Shown: positions 33,926 through 44,821 of the stretch, piece by piece
Position numbering within the stretch: the first letter of the stretch is position 1
Layout of the letters: each line of letters begins with the position of its first letter
The notes under the pieces: generated by a model
What the model was told of the DNA's origin: nothing
Seen by the model: the letters and a program-made list of their open reading frames with translations, nothing else
The model's database searches: none
Assembly (NCBI GenBank): GCA_032718475.1
Contig: JAUCBJ010003173.1
Coordinates: forward strand, 23,948 to 87,947
Reading direction: 5' to 3'
DNA: 64,000 nucleotides
Source of the DNA: Nemertoderma westbladi
Lineage: Eukaryota > Xenacoelomorpha > Nemertodermatida > Nemertodermatidae
Made by a program: the position numbers and the translations under genes

Positions 33926-35307
33926 ATAAAATATACCGTTATTGTTAATAAGCTAATAAGGAATAGGACATTCCTATAAAACCATTAATAGGCGAGTCAA
34001 TCTAGCCAAAAAATGGGGTTCAACCCATAACTAATTCTCAATTCATCCAAACCAATTTTTTTTATTCTATATTACCTTGTTAATAATACTCAAAAAAAGT
34101 CTATAAAAAAATACTATGCGGATCACTTTTAATTTCCTGTTTCTTTTCTTAGCAACATGGATTTTACATAGCAACAAAGTAACTATTGGTGAGATCTTCC
34201 CCAAATTTGGTGCAAAGAAACTTTAGTCCAATGACTATCGGTTGACTGAACTATGCACTACTACATAGTTACCAATTTAGATTCCAGAGCAACGGAAATT
34301 TGTATAATAATTTTCTAATTTTTACGACCATTTTGTTCATCTTATTAACACTATTTCTCTAGAAAACGGTGGTATGTAACCCGGCCCATTCGATTTGTCG
34401 ACTCCAAAAACCATTATACCCAGTAAAAGTTGCTCAACTTTTACTGATTTAATTTTTGTTGCAAAACAATGTTTAATACTATTGGTGTATTTTCTAAAAT
34501 TTCATAATTGGAAATTGTATACCATCAAACAAACCTTTGAATGTAATAATATTAGCAAAAGTCACTCATATACATAAAGTATTGAAAATTTTAGTGTTTG
34601 CAGTCAGTTGAATACACCGATACTGATGCTCGGTGGAGGAGCTAACTTTATAATGCATAATTTTTTTACATAATAATTATTACATGAAAAATTTCAGGTG
34701 AATGTTATTGTGTGAAGTAATTTTGTTTAGAATTGTAAAGGAAATATTAATTCTTTATTATTTATTTACAATCATATTTCATATACTAATAATTTGCAGT
34801 TTTTAAGTAAAATACTATGCCGTCTACAACACAAACAGAACCAAATTCACAATAATGTTTGTTATCTTTTACATTTTATCACATTAGTCTTTACTGCTTT
34901 ACTATCTTCATTCCTGCATTCGATTAACATTAGCAGCAATGCGAGGCGAAGGCTCTAACACCTAGCTACACACGCAGCACCACCGGCGGTTAATACGAAA
35001 ACGCCGAGTGAGAATTGCAGCTAGTCGTCGCCTGTGAATCACCTTGTCGAAGCATATTCAATAATGGTCATAATGGTACATAGCTCTCAGCTGCACGGAG
35101 ACAATGTTACCGAAGCATACATCTGGATTCGCATTTTCATTCGTTGTTTACTTTAAAATTCAGAAACACGTTATAAATATAATAAAATTATTGATCGAAG
35201 CGATTATGTGAAAAGATAAAACAAAAGGAAATCTTGACAAATAATATCATTTGTGAACATTGAGATTTGTGGTAAAACAAATCGACCCAATCGCACATCA
35301 AAACCTC
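33926..35307. other. intron 2 DNA, mostly featureless
   Basis: AT-rich, with one less AT-rich patch near 34935-35050. No coding frame or matched repeat was recognised. Confidence 0.4.
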
Positions 35308-35590
35308 TGGTGAAGAAGGCTCATCAATCTAAAGATTAATTGTTAATCGATAATCTCGATTATAATTTATTCTCCCAGTTTTATTTCCGTTTAGATTCGT
35401 TAATTCTTTGGGATTAAATTTCAATGCGTCGCATTAGTTTGTTATCACAGAAGGAAATTAATAAGATTAGTCGCATTGATTGATTAGGGATGAAATTTTC
35501 ATCTGGTACAAACACGGTTCCTCCAAACAATACCACTTCTATATCACATTACTTCCTGGGATTACTGGTTTTAATGAAATCAGTAATATC
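35308..35590. repeat. dispersed repeat, copy 2 (inverse of 4681-4985)
   Basis: See the copy at 4681-4985. This copy lies about 250 bp before UNCX exon 3. Confidence 0.65.
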
Positions 35591-35841
35591 ATTTCTCGGT
35601 ACAGCGTAAAACTCACCAGCGTTACATAACAGCGTGTAAATAGATACCTTAACAGAGTGTATGTAGATATCAGTCACTAACTAGTCATAAGGGATTTAAA
35701 AAGCAAGGTGTTGTAAAATTAATCATAGAAAAATTCGAGAAACCTTTATAACTATATATTATACATTGCAACCTAACAATGCTCTTTCACACTGATTTTA
35801 TTTATTATTATGAATAATTTTTATAATTTATAATTATTTAG

Positions 35842-36006
35842 GTATGGTTCCAAAATAGAAGAGCAAAATGGCGGAAACGAGACAACACGAGAAAGGGGCC
35901 TGGAAGACCCCCACATAACGCAAATCTAACGACATGTTCTGGTCAGCCGATAAGTTCAGACGAACTACAAAGCAGAGAGATGCATAAACAGGAGAGGAGA
36001 CAACAG
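35842..36006 (+). CDS. UNCX: UNC-4/UNCX homeobox protein, exon 3 (homeodomain residues 47-60 and linker)
   Basis: Follows a TTATTTAG acceptor and ends at a GTGGGT donor. The 55 codons (residues 162-216) begin with VWFQNRRAKWRKRDNTRKGP, completing recognition helix 3 with Gln at HD position 50 and Asn at 51. GRPPHNANLTTCSGQPIS follows, matching the conserved UNC-4/UNCX extension after the homeodomain and separating it from other paired-like families. A basic, Gln/Glu-rich segment then starts. The phase is 0 on both sides. Confidence 0.95.
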
Positions 36007-36149
36007 GTGGGTCGATGGATAGGTCTATATATTGGTTTATATCACAATTTTTCTGCTTGTGTCTGTGCGTGCATGGTCTAAGTTCAATAATTATATATTT
36101 AATTCGTATAATTAAAACAATTATCTGAAATATAAAATTAATTAACCCC

Positions 36150-36270
36150 GATCCGAACCGACAAAGGGTTACCTCGTGGTTAAACCTGGGTTGGAAGACC
36201 TAAGCCATGTTTGGTTGGAGTGGAATTCGAATTGTCACAGGTCATCGCTTCCTCAGAGGCTACATCGGGG
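36150..36270. other. weak tRNA-like stretch in UNCX intron 3
   Basis: CTCGTGGTTAAACC followed at tRNA-like distance by GGAATTCGAATTG resembles an A-box/B-box pair, as in tRNA-derived SINEs. Stems are not convincing. Confidence 0.2.
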
Positions 36271-36586
36271 AGAAGTGTGTGAGCTGAGAGTTTGTTCAAT
36301 TAATTAAAATATAAAATTGATCAAAGAATTCACAATTAGACCAAGTAGAATCAAAATCCCAAGTTATAAAATAAAACTGGAAGTGATATTGAGTTCATTC
36401 ATCCCTGTGACCATAAAATGATTATCAACGCGAGCCACACAAGTATATAATGTAACATATACTGCGAGTTACATAAATACATAATATTACATAATTATTT
36501 AACATTCATTACTACTTGCTTTACTTGCTTCATGTTACGGAAATAAAGATAGAAAATGTGAAATGTACATGTAGAACAAATCGGGT

Positions 36587-36810
36587 GTAAACGCTACGCC
36601 GACAACCGACAGCCGACAACCGCTGCCGACAACATCAAATATGAAAATGTAACCTGAGTTTATGACTCTCGTTTTTTGTATTGGTTAGAATAACCTTCCA
36701 CTGTAACCTGTTCCTTTCCTTCAATTAATAAATAACATTAATTAGCTTTAATAATAGTTGTCGGCGTTGGTTGTCGGTAGTCGGTTGTCGACGTAGCGTT
36801 TACACCCAAA
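36587..36810. mobile_element. hAT-like MITE in UNCX intron 3
   Basis: Ends are inverted: GGGTGTAAACGCTACG on the left and CGTAGCGTTTACACCC on the right. Subterminal GTTGTCGGC-type repeats point inward from both sides. AACAAAT flanks each end (7 bp, or 8 bp with one mismatch), the length expected for hAT elements. About 220 bp, non-coding. A decayed relative is at 22535-22747. Confidence 0.7.
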
Positions 36811-36852
36811 CAAATATCATTCCTAATCAACATTTTATTTACATTTCGACAG

Positions 36853-37374
36853 AAACAGATTTCTCGCCAGTTGGAACGTGAGAAACAAAAATGTGTAAAG
36901 GCTGGAAAGACGTGGCCAATGATTGGAAATGATGTGGTTGCTCTGACCAGACGCTTACATATGAACTACCCTTTCGCTCTTGTGAGAAAGATGTTGGTGC
37001 AGCATGGATTTATCTTCGAAGACATTAAAGATGAACTTGGATGCGATAGCAAAGGTGTGATTGGATTTACCAATGTGAAGAAGGCGGATGATACCTCAGT
37101 AATTGAAGTCGAGACTGTAGAAGATATTGTACCCAAAGAAATATGTTTATCTGAACCTACAGACATTAATTGTAACACAGAAACTCTTTTAAATGACAGA
37201 CCATATACTAGTAGTTCTAGAAATATGTTTAGTATAGATAGTATTCTTTCTAAACCAGTTCAAAATCGAGAAATTGGAAGGAATGGCAATGGTGTTGTGC
37301 AAACTGATATGGTACCGATGTACCATTACACGAATAAATACGGTATCTGGCTACCTCCATGTACAAACGGCTAA
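36853..37374 (+). CDS. UNCX: UNC-4/UNCX homeobox protein, exon 4 (C-terminal region, stop)
   Basis: Follows a TTTCGACAG acceptor in phase 0. It gives residues 217-389 and the stop TAA. It starts with a basic helix (QISRQLEREKQKCVKAGKTW) and continues through a segment with LTRRLHMNYPF. Residues 342-348 are FSIDSIL, a good match to the eh1 motif that binds Groucho/TLE corepressors. AATAAA at 37374-37379 overlaps the stop codon, with further AATAAA words near 37585. The summed coding length of the four exons is 1170 nt (389 aa plus stop). The C terminus ends YGIWLPPCTNG. Confidence 0.88.
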   Translation, partial: KQISRQLEREKQKCVKAGKTWPMIGNDVVALTRRLHMNYPFALVRKMLVQHGFIFEDIKDELGCDSKGVIGFTNVKKADDTSVIEVETVEDIVPKEICLSEPTDINCNTETLLNDRPYTSSSRNMFSIDSILSKPVQNREIGRNGNGVVQTDMVPMYHYTNKYGIWLPPCTNG

Positions 37375-37379
37375 ATAAA

Positions 37380-38180
37380 AAAATACTTCAACAGTACTGA
37401 ACTCAATCATGTTACCACATGAAGAAAGAAGAAAAGTTTTCACCTAAGCTTATTAAATGGATGGTCTAATTAATTATTCTGTATTAACCTCAGTATCTCA
37501 TATAATTTTCCTGTTATTGTCATTTACCGGTACAGATAGATATTGTATGATTTTATTGTTAAACTTATATTTCAATTAAATTCTATAAAATAAATCATAA
37601 AAATATCCTATGCTCAGTGTCAATGGTCAAGTTAGTGATAACTGATAATAATTTATATATTTCCTCATCTATTACAATTAAATTGCATTTGAAATTATTT
37701 TTTAGTTTATTGACATAATATAATAACGATAAATAATAAAGAATCAAGTATCTAATTTTTAATATTATACTATTCAGAGGACTGGAGACAGGGTGTTGCT
37801 TGAACAGCTCAAAATCTAGCTCGTAATCGAATTCCAGCTCGAAATCCAGGGAGTGAGGAGGGTGGAACAGTGCCAACTGCTATATGTAATATAAAATAAC
37901 ACAATGTAACATGGTACTGTAATATGAATATTTATAAAAACGCACTTACATAATATATAATAGTATTATCTGTATAACATGCAGAAGAATAATTAGAACT
38001 CTAAGGGATAAATTTACTGTTTTCAAGTTAAAGAGGGATGGACTAATTATTTATGTATGGAATGCTACTAATGGGTCGAGCATCACAGATAAGATCCAAG
38101 TGATGATGGATAAAGTTGAGAGAATGATTATTGAAAAGTATTTTTATGTGGAATATTTTTATCCGGTCTTTATTAAAACA
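37380..38180. other. 3' flank of UNCX, no gene seen
   Basis: AT-rich DNA that probably includes the 3' UTR. Nothing else recognised. Confidence 0.45.
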
Positions 38181-38184
38181 GATC

Positions 38185-38305
38185 CCATTTTGGACTCAGC
38201 GTAACCCCGCGCCCGAGATGTAAAACAAAGCAGAACCCATATGGGACTCTGCGTGACCCTGCGCCCGGGATGTAAAACAAAGCAGAACCCCACTGGGACT
38301 CCAGT
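38185..38305. repeat. 58-bp tandem duplication
   Basis: Two copies of a unit with GTAACCCCGCGCCCGAGATG / GTGACCCTGCGCCCGGGATG followed by TAAAACAAAGCAGAACCC. Part of a third, GGGACTC-rich unit trails behind. Confidence 0.75.
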
Positions 38306-39297
38306 AGAAACTCCACGGGACTCAAGCAGAAGATTAGACAGTAACTATATTATTATATATTGTTTATCTATTGTGTCTTTAATATGTGCTGGTCTATGAC
38401 AAAGGCACACCCCTAAAATATCTGATTATATGTCTGATTTCGCGGAGATTTACACCGAGATATGGAGCATTTTCGGAACTGTTTAATAGAAGAAATCTCT
38501 ATCAGCAGATGATGAACAATTAATGGATGCCCTGTCAGCGATGATCTCTATGCACGACTCATCACGTGTGGAATATACCACTGCTTTAACTGATCGCACA
38601 ACCTCGAGGCAATAAACGGCGCGCCTGGAAACCATTACTGCTTAAAACGAACGTCCCAAGCACCTGCAACAGGACCACCTTATATCGAAGACTTTCTGCA
38701 AGAGCAGGAGTTGCAGTTCGAATCCGTTCGAATAACAGACTGCCCACCGGCAGAATTTTAGCATACCTTCCAAATTAGCATACTTGCACCAAGCAGAATC
38801 AGGATCCTCTAATGGATCCCGAGCTGTGGCCATACAATACAGTAATACAAAATTAATGGCTCTCAAACGAAGAAAGTATAAACCTTGGGAAGAATCCTTG
38901 TCTGCCACTGAGAGAGATTCCCATCAGGTTACACAAGGCCAGAAACCAAACACCGCAACATTCCAATACCGTTCTGGAATGTAGAAAGTCTCAAATTTGT
39001 ACAAGAAACCCTTAAACATTAAGAACGCTACAGTAATCATGATATCCTAATGTTTGGCAAGACCTTTTTCACCTCCAAATCCCAAGAAATAACACATTTA
39101 ATTAAACACATAGGAACGTTTTAAACGATGTGTGTGTATATGACTTTGGCATGGTTCAATGCAGTGAATTTTATTATATAAATATCGTTACATGTCAATC
39201 ATATAGAAGTTACAAATTATAATAAGCTAAACAAGTACATTTCTCAATGCGATCATTAGCAAGCTATCCCTTACAGTAATTGTAATTGATCATTACA
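38306..39297. other. no recognised gene
   Basis: Overlapping open stretches exist on both strands at about 38642-38984, but with no domain I can name. The wording on the plus strand looks like a decayed mobile element, without proof. Confidence 0.35.
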
Positions 39298-42073
39298 TTA
39301 CAATTTTTGATAATTATTTGATCCGTTCGAGTTTTGAATTTCATGTTCATCTTTATCTAGAAATGCGGGATACAAATGCATTGGGGCTTTCTTTTCTACT
39401 CGAGCTTCCAAAAAAACATCACCATCGTCTCCATCTTGGGCCGGCTGTTTAACCGGCTTTATCATTGTCAAACCAGATGTCAGACTGTCGAACATTTCCT
39501 TCTACTACTCTTTTGACAGTTTAACCCTATTAGTACCGGGCTATAAAATGTTGTACAAATACCGGGGGGGGGGGGGGGTCATATTGACCCCCCCCCCCCC
39601 CTCTAAAATCTACAAATATTTACGAAAACGTCTGATTTTTTGTTTGTACGTAGGTATCACTTGTCTGGATCCGAACGAAAAAAAAAATTTTCGAAAAAAT
39701 GTACTGGGGTGGTTATATTGCAGCACCAAATTTACAAGTAGTACACAATTTTCACAAAATTTGAAAGTTACATTTTCGGCTAATTATTTTTAATACAGGT
39801 TTTCTGGGGTGCAAAATACATTGGAAAATATTTAAAAATGATATGATTACTATAAATGGCTGTTTAGTCCTCGCTGCATAGGAAAAAAATGAAAAAAACA
39901 AGTAACCAGCACTTTTCAGTTAGAACACAAAATTTTAATTCACTTATACGATGCTATAAATTCACATTTTCAGGTTTTCGAGGGCGTTGATTCTAATGGA
40001 ATACATTTCTAATATGCCAGATCATTGCTACTTGTATTTTGGTGCTAGCCCCAAATTTCGTACCCATCACCAAAAAGTACAAGTTTGCGATGTCCAGTGC
40101 TGTTTTTATTGATTCCATCGGATTCAGGACCCTCATAAACCCGTATAACGCAAGAAACATGGTGATACTATCTACTTATCAATTTGCATATTTTCCAAAA
40201 TTTGGTGCTGGCACAACAATTTTCACCCACCGGCGAAAAATACAAGTTTGAGAAATCTTATGGAATTTTTACTGATTCCATTGAATTCAGAACCATCACA
40301 AACCCGTATAACGCAAGAAACAAGGTGACACAATCAATTGATATATTTGATGGTTTTCAAAATTTGGTGCTAGCACCACATTTTGCACCCACATCCGAAA
40401 AATACAAATTTGAGATGTCTAGTTCGATAATTATATTTTCCATTGAATTCAGAACAGCCATAAACCTCTAAAGCCCAAGAAATAAATTGTCACAAGCAAT
40501 TTTATCTATTGAATGGATTTTCAAAATTTCGTGCTAGCACCGAAATTTGCACACAGCACCGAAAAATACAAGTTTGATACGCTTGGTGCAACTCGTATAT
40601 ATTTCATCGAAACCAGAACCCCAAAAAACCACAATTGCGTAAAAAACAAGTTTCAAACAATCAATTTACAAAATTGACTTATTTCAAAACTTGGAGCTGG
40701 CACCAAAATTTGGCACCCACCGAAAAAAACAAGTTTGAAATCTCTAAATCAATTTATATGAATTCCATCCAATTTCTAACACCAAAAAACCGGTGTAAAT
40801 CAAAAATAGAGATGTTACAATTCATATTTAATGAAATGTAATTTTCAAAAAACGTGTCAAAAAAAGCGCCAAAAGTAGGGTTAAAAAATGGTGCTATAAC
40901 TCGAAAAGTACCCAATATTTTTGAAAACGGTTTTCACTACTAGGAAGACAATAGATTTTTAGGAAAAGTCATAAAATTTCAGATTCCCAACTGCGTTTGT
41001 TTCAGAATTATAATAAAAAACCACGTGGGGGGGGGGGGGGGGTCATATTGACCCCCCCCCCCCCCGGGTTTAATAGGGTTAAAGGAATACTGCCGAATTG
41101 ATTCTTCACTTTTGTGTGAAGAGAGGGATAGGGTGACGTTGGAAACCTTCACGGTCCAGTCGAGTAATGGTGGTAGCTCTTATACAATGGTTGGTGTACT
41201 TTTGACTAAGTTATACTTTATAGCTGATAGTTTACATGAGCACAGACATGACCCAATGGACTTGGCTCATACAACACTTCATTACTCAAATTGGGTTTAC
41301 ATCGAGGTCGTTGCCATAATAGCAGGTTACAAGCCTTATTTAAATTTGCCATATATAATTCATAAACTAGACTTAGTAGACATAGTTTCGTACATCCACG
41401 CTTTGTATGTCAGGTCAGTGTCACTAGCACCATGGTTCTTATCTAATTCATCTTGGTGTTGTTCCAGATAACGGGAGCCGGTGTCAGGGTCAATGAAACC
41501 CTTAAAAGTGTCTGCTGTCATTACACGCTAGTTTTCACGACCTCTTCTACAAAAGTAACACATAATGTAAAACAACATATTATACTGTAGATGAGCTGCA
41601 TCGCATTCATTTTTGAAATCGAATGAAAAATAATATGCTGTACGTTTTTTGATATTCGCGTTGATGATTAGTGGTTTGGTTTGTTGTTTTTCCTTACTAG
41701 TACGTTTGATTACTTTGTTCATTGCAGCAAACTTGTTGTTTGCTTTTGAAAAACCCGTATCAGCAACGATGTTGACATTTTTTGTTGACTTGAAGTGTCA
41801 GCTAAGCGATGAGTGAATGGATTTTGCACTATTTAGTTTATAAAACTCATTGATTGTCCTCCTTTCTAGCTGAAGCATAAAAGTTTGTAAGTACCTTTGG
41901 CAATTCCTTTGGCTTTCCTGACTATTTGTCGTCCAGAAATGCGTCAAATAACTGTACGGTATATCATTTTCCATTGCCCTTTTCGTTTTAAAACTCTCTT
42001 TCCCATCAAGCAACTTCTGTTCATCTTCAACTGTAACATCAGCGAGTCTTTTTCGCTGTTTACGCAAACTCAT
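39298..42073 (-). pseudogene. Crypton-type tyrosine recombinase (DUF3504-like), broken and split by a MITE
   Basis: Reading leftward on the minus strand: 42073-41798 gives 91 residues (basic start, then NDIPYSYLTHFWTTNSQESQ, an N-terminal SAM-like arm). 41722-41528 gives MLFYIMCYFCRRGREN, a hallmark of the domain. After one stop it continues to about 41359 with GFIDPDTGSRYLEQ, DELDKNH and KAWMYETM. About 41140-41083 gives HKSEESIRQYS, the box with the active-site Tyr. A TTAA element (39521-41082) then intervenes, and 39495-39298 gives the C-terminal MFDSLTSGL tail. The order and motifs match the Crypton-derived domain also found in KIAA1958, QRICH1 and ZMYM proteins. Stops and frameshifts, and loss of the stretch before the HKS box, show it is dead. 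An intron-containing host gene is a less likely alternative. Confidence 0.65.
39521..41082. mobile_element. TTAA-flanked MITE, CCCTATTA family, copy 1
   Basis: TTAA at 39521-39524 and 41079-41082. Termini CCCTATTAGTACCGGG and CCCGGGTTTAATAGGG are imperfect inverted repeats (8 bp exact). Just inside each end is a G run, GTCATATTGAC, then a C run, which can fold into a G/C hairpin. The interior (about 40020-40760) has five degenerate ~160-bp modules, each centred near the palindrome GGTGCTAGCACC or a variant. Non-coding. It interrupts the Crypton-like gene. Confidence 0.88.
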
Positions 42074-42146
42074 GTTTGCACTTGAAACAAAATACTTTTA
42101 TTTGGCTATTACTTCTACAGTAGGCTGGCAATTGGCACTAGTGTGT

Positions 42147-42980
42147 TATAGGTACACCCCCCACCCCCTAAATATTTTTACTAGCTAGTTTTTGATATTT
42201 CTTTTTATGAACATGTTCTAGAACATGTTCGTTATTAAAAAAAATATATATATGGGCTAGAAAAAATATTTTTTGTTCTAGAACAATTTAAAAACAATTA
42301 AAAAATTTATGCACTATTTTTATTTTTTAATAATGTTTTACAACATGTTAGCTGTTCAGAACTAGAAAAAAAAATTCTAGAACAATAGTTTTTGTTCTAG
42401 AACAGTTCAAAAAATATAAAAATTTTTTTTTATTTTATTTAGAATTTGTTTCATATAATTTTTAATCGTTGCTGGCAAGATGGGTTTGGGGGGGGGGGGG
42501 GGGGGGTGGGGTTAGGTAGTATTTTTTTAATTGCTAATTAAATTTAGAAAATTCACTGTATTGAGGTCATTATATTCAGAAATTAATGATATGCTTAGAA
42601 TACGTATACTGTATAATATTTATTATTTAGCAGACAGCGGGTAATATTTTCTGATCAAATCCAACAGAGCAGAAAATGGGTTTTCTTTGTGTGGAAGCTT
42701 CCGACGAAACTCAGCTAATTGTTGGGCGAAAGTCGAATCTTAGCTGTAGAAATTCGAATATTCTAGAAAAATTCAATTTCCTTGACATCAAATAAAACAT
42801 AACTAACAAAAAATAAAATTTGTAAGCTTTTTTAAAATTTGTTCCAGAACAAAAAATATTTGTTCTAGAACATTTTATTATTTTTTTTTACAAATGTATC
42901 TCATGTTCTAGAACATTTATAAAAAGAAATAGCAAAAATTAGCTAGTAAAAAAAATTTGAGGGGGGCCGGTGTACCTATA
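42147..42980. mobile_element. foldback element rich in TTCTAGAA palindromes
   Basis: The ends TATAGGTACACC and GGTGTACCTATA begin inverted repeats of about 80 bp (shared ACTAGCTA, then a TATTTCTTTTTAT stretch, then ATGTTCTAGAACAT). TA lies at both outer edges, as for Tc1/mariner-type insertion. About eight copies of GTTCTAGAAC or close variants lie inside. A G run of about 19 is at 42488-42506. Non-coding. Confidence 0.75.
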
Positions 42981-43003
42981 GATTTTTTAGGTTATTTTTC
43001 TCT

Positions 43004-43065
43004 AGATTTTTTTCTGTAACCTTTTTAAGAGGTCTACTCTGAAAAAGGTTACAGAAAAAAAATCT
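43004..43065. repeat. hairpin with 23-bp arms
   Basis: AGATTTTTTTCTGTAACC and onward at 43004-43026 is repeated in inverse at 43042-43065, with a 15-nt loop. One arm has one extra A. It lies 23 bp outside the foldback element. A further TGTTCTAGAACA at about 43090 suggests an older related copy. Confidence 0.8.
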
Positions 43066-44632
43066 GGAACATTTTTATATACCAGCGAACATGTTCTAGA
43101 ACAAAAATTTTAAAATAGCAAAAACTAGCTAATATATTAATTTTGAACTATTTTAAAAAATGTCATATAATTGTAAAAATAATAGCTAACAATTTGACGA
43201 ACATTCTAACTAGTATAAAAAATACCTTATATTAGGTATAATTAGGTTAATTATAACTATATTAGGTTAATAATACACTCTGTTAAATACTAGCCAATAC
43301 AGCGTGAGTGATAAATATATAGGTGAATTACTTACGGCTCGTCCATAGACGAGCGTTAAGTAATCCAGAAATTTAACAAAAAAAAACAACTGCTAAAAAT
43401 AAAATGAGAAGATGTGATAATAAAAAATAGTGTATTGTGTAATGGGAACATAAATTTAATCAGTAAAATAAACGATTTCAAATGGCGAAGAAATGCTGGG
43501 CAATACGCCACTACTTTAATTACATTGTTTGATCACAACACCACCACCTTTCGCTTCACACATAATTTTTTAAATTTTTGTTTTAATGAAAACAGAATTA
43601 GTTATTGTGATATTGTGATATAATATCACGGTAATCGAGGTAGAATATTCTGTGAACTCATTGGTATCAAAGGATTTCAGTTCAGCAGTGCTGGTGACCG
43701 TTTAGGGTATCAGTTTATCATATAATAGTAGTAGTGAGCCAATATTGCGGCTCGCCAAGCCTTATATTACATCATTAATAATAATAATAGCACAATCCTC
43801 GACTATAAGTAAAAATATATTATAACGAACCTGTCTTTAGACTGGGTAGTTCTTGTCAAGATTTGAAACGTTCAAAAACACGATGTGGTTATATATATAT
43901 GTGTGTGTATGTATAACCATCCAATATCTCAAAAACTCAACCAGGTACGCAAAAATTATAAACGCGACTATTTATCAATTAGTATCTAGTTGTTGAATAA
44001 AAAGTTGGGAACGATTATAAATATTTAGCAAGTCGTAGGACTTGATTACTGTAAGAATTGTTGGCTGACTGGCTGACTGACTGGCTGGCTGGCTGACTGA
44101 CTGACTGATCTACAGCCAAAACTACTCTAACGATTTTGATGAAATTTTCACAGCGGCTAGATACCACGATTCTAAGGTCCCTGGTATGTTCCGCTATTTC
44201 GTCCATGAGCCGTGGGCTCGAAAAATAGACATAAACTAAAAAACGCCATAGGCGCAATGTTAAAATAACACCAATGTCAGCTTGTTGATGGAATTTACAT
44301 TTGATTGATGACTTCCGACTTGCTTAACGGCGTCTTGACGCCGTCTCTAGTAACATATAATCAACATTATGGAACGCGAATTTAAAACGTCTAAACCGAA
44401 TTTGTTAATTATTTTGGTTATTTTGGGTATTTGGGCCATGTATTTTATGCAGTAAGCTATCGTACAATTAAATTTATTACGCGTGATATATTGAACACTT
44501 TGCAAGCGGAACATTGTGGGCTTGTGGGTGGGTATGTGGCACCAGCAGTGTCACTTTATATACATAGCTATAGCATATATGTACATAGCAGGTACAAAGA
44601 TGTTTAGTAATGTTTGTGTTGTTTATGACATC
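43066..44632. other. downstream of the receptor gene; microsatellites only
   Basis: AT-rich. It holds a TATATATGTGTGTG stretch (about 43892-43912) and a degenerate CTGGCTGACTGA array (about 44064-44107) followed by a stretch (CGATTTTGATGAAATTTTCACA) typical of widespread invertebrate repeats. On the minus strand AATAAA near 44473-44478, about 155 nt after the receptor stop codon, could be its poly(A) signal. Confidence 0.45.
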
Positions 44633-44821
44633 TCATACAGTATCACATATTGTTTTCATATCAGAACATTTCTTCCGCGAGAACAAGAACATCCTGCAGA
44701 ATGCAGCGCGAAAATCACCATTGAAAGCCATGTAAATAATGAAATTGACACTGTGGTTCCAAATCATAAGCACGTGAGCAAATATCCACCAAAATATAGA
44801 ATTTAGAGGAGATGACCAGTT
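44633..44821 (-). CDS. class A GPCR, last exon (TM7 and C-terminal tail)
   Basis: On the minus strand a TTCCTTTTCAG acceptor leads into 62 codons and a stop, in phase 0. NSIFWWIFAHVLMIW is the start of TM7, and NHSVNFIIY is the NPxxY-region motif in the N-x3-NFIIY form common in peptide receptors. NGDFRAAFCRMF is helix 8 with a Cys that may be palmitoylated, then a short tail ending TICDTV. The protein would sit in the plasma membrane and signal through G proteins. The ligand is unknown. It follows the TM6 exon across a 952-bp intron. Confidence 0.85.
   Translation of the reverse strand, partial: NWSSPLNSIFWWIFAHVLMIWNHSVNFIIYMAFNGDFRAAFCRMFLFSRKKCSDMKTICDTV

Noticed and set aside
41112-41471. 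119-codon plus-strand open frame
   Set aside because: It is the antisense of the Crypton-like relic, which has recognisable motifs on the minus strand.
44015-44257. 80-codon minus-strand frame with SQ-rich repeats
   Set aside because: It runs through a CTGGCTGACTGA microsatellite and a common dispersed repeat; no domain.
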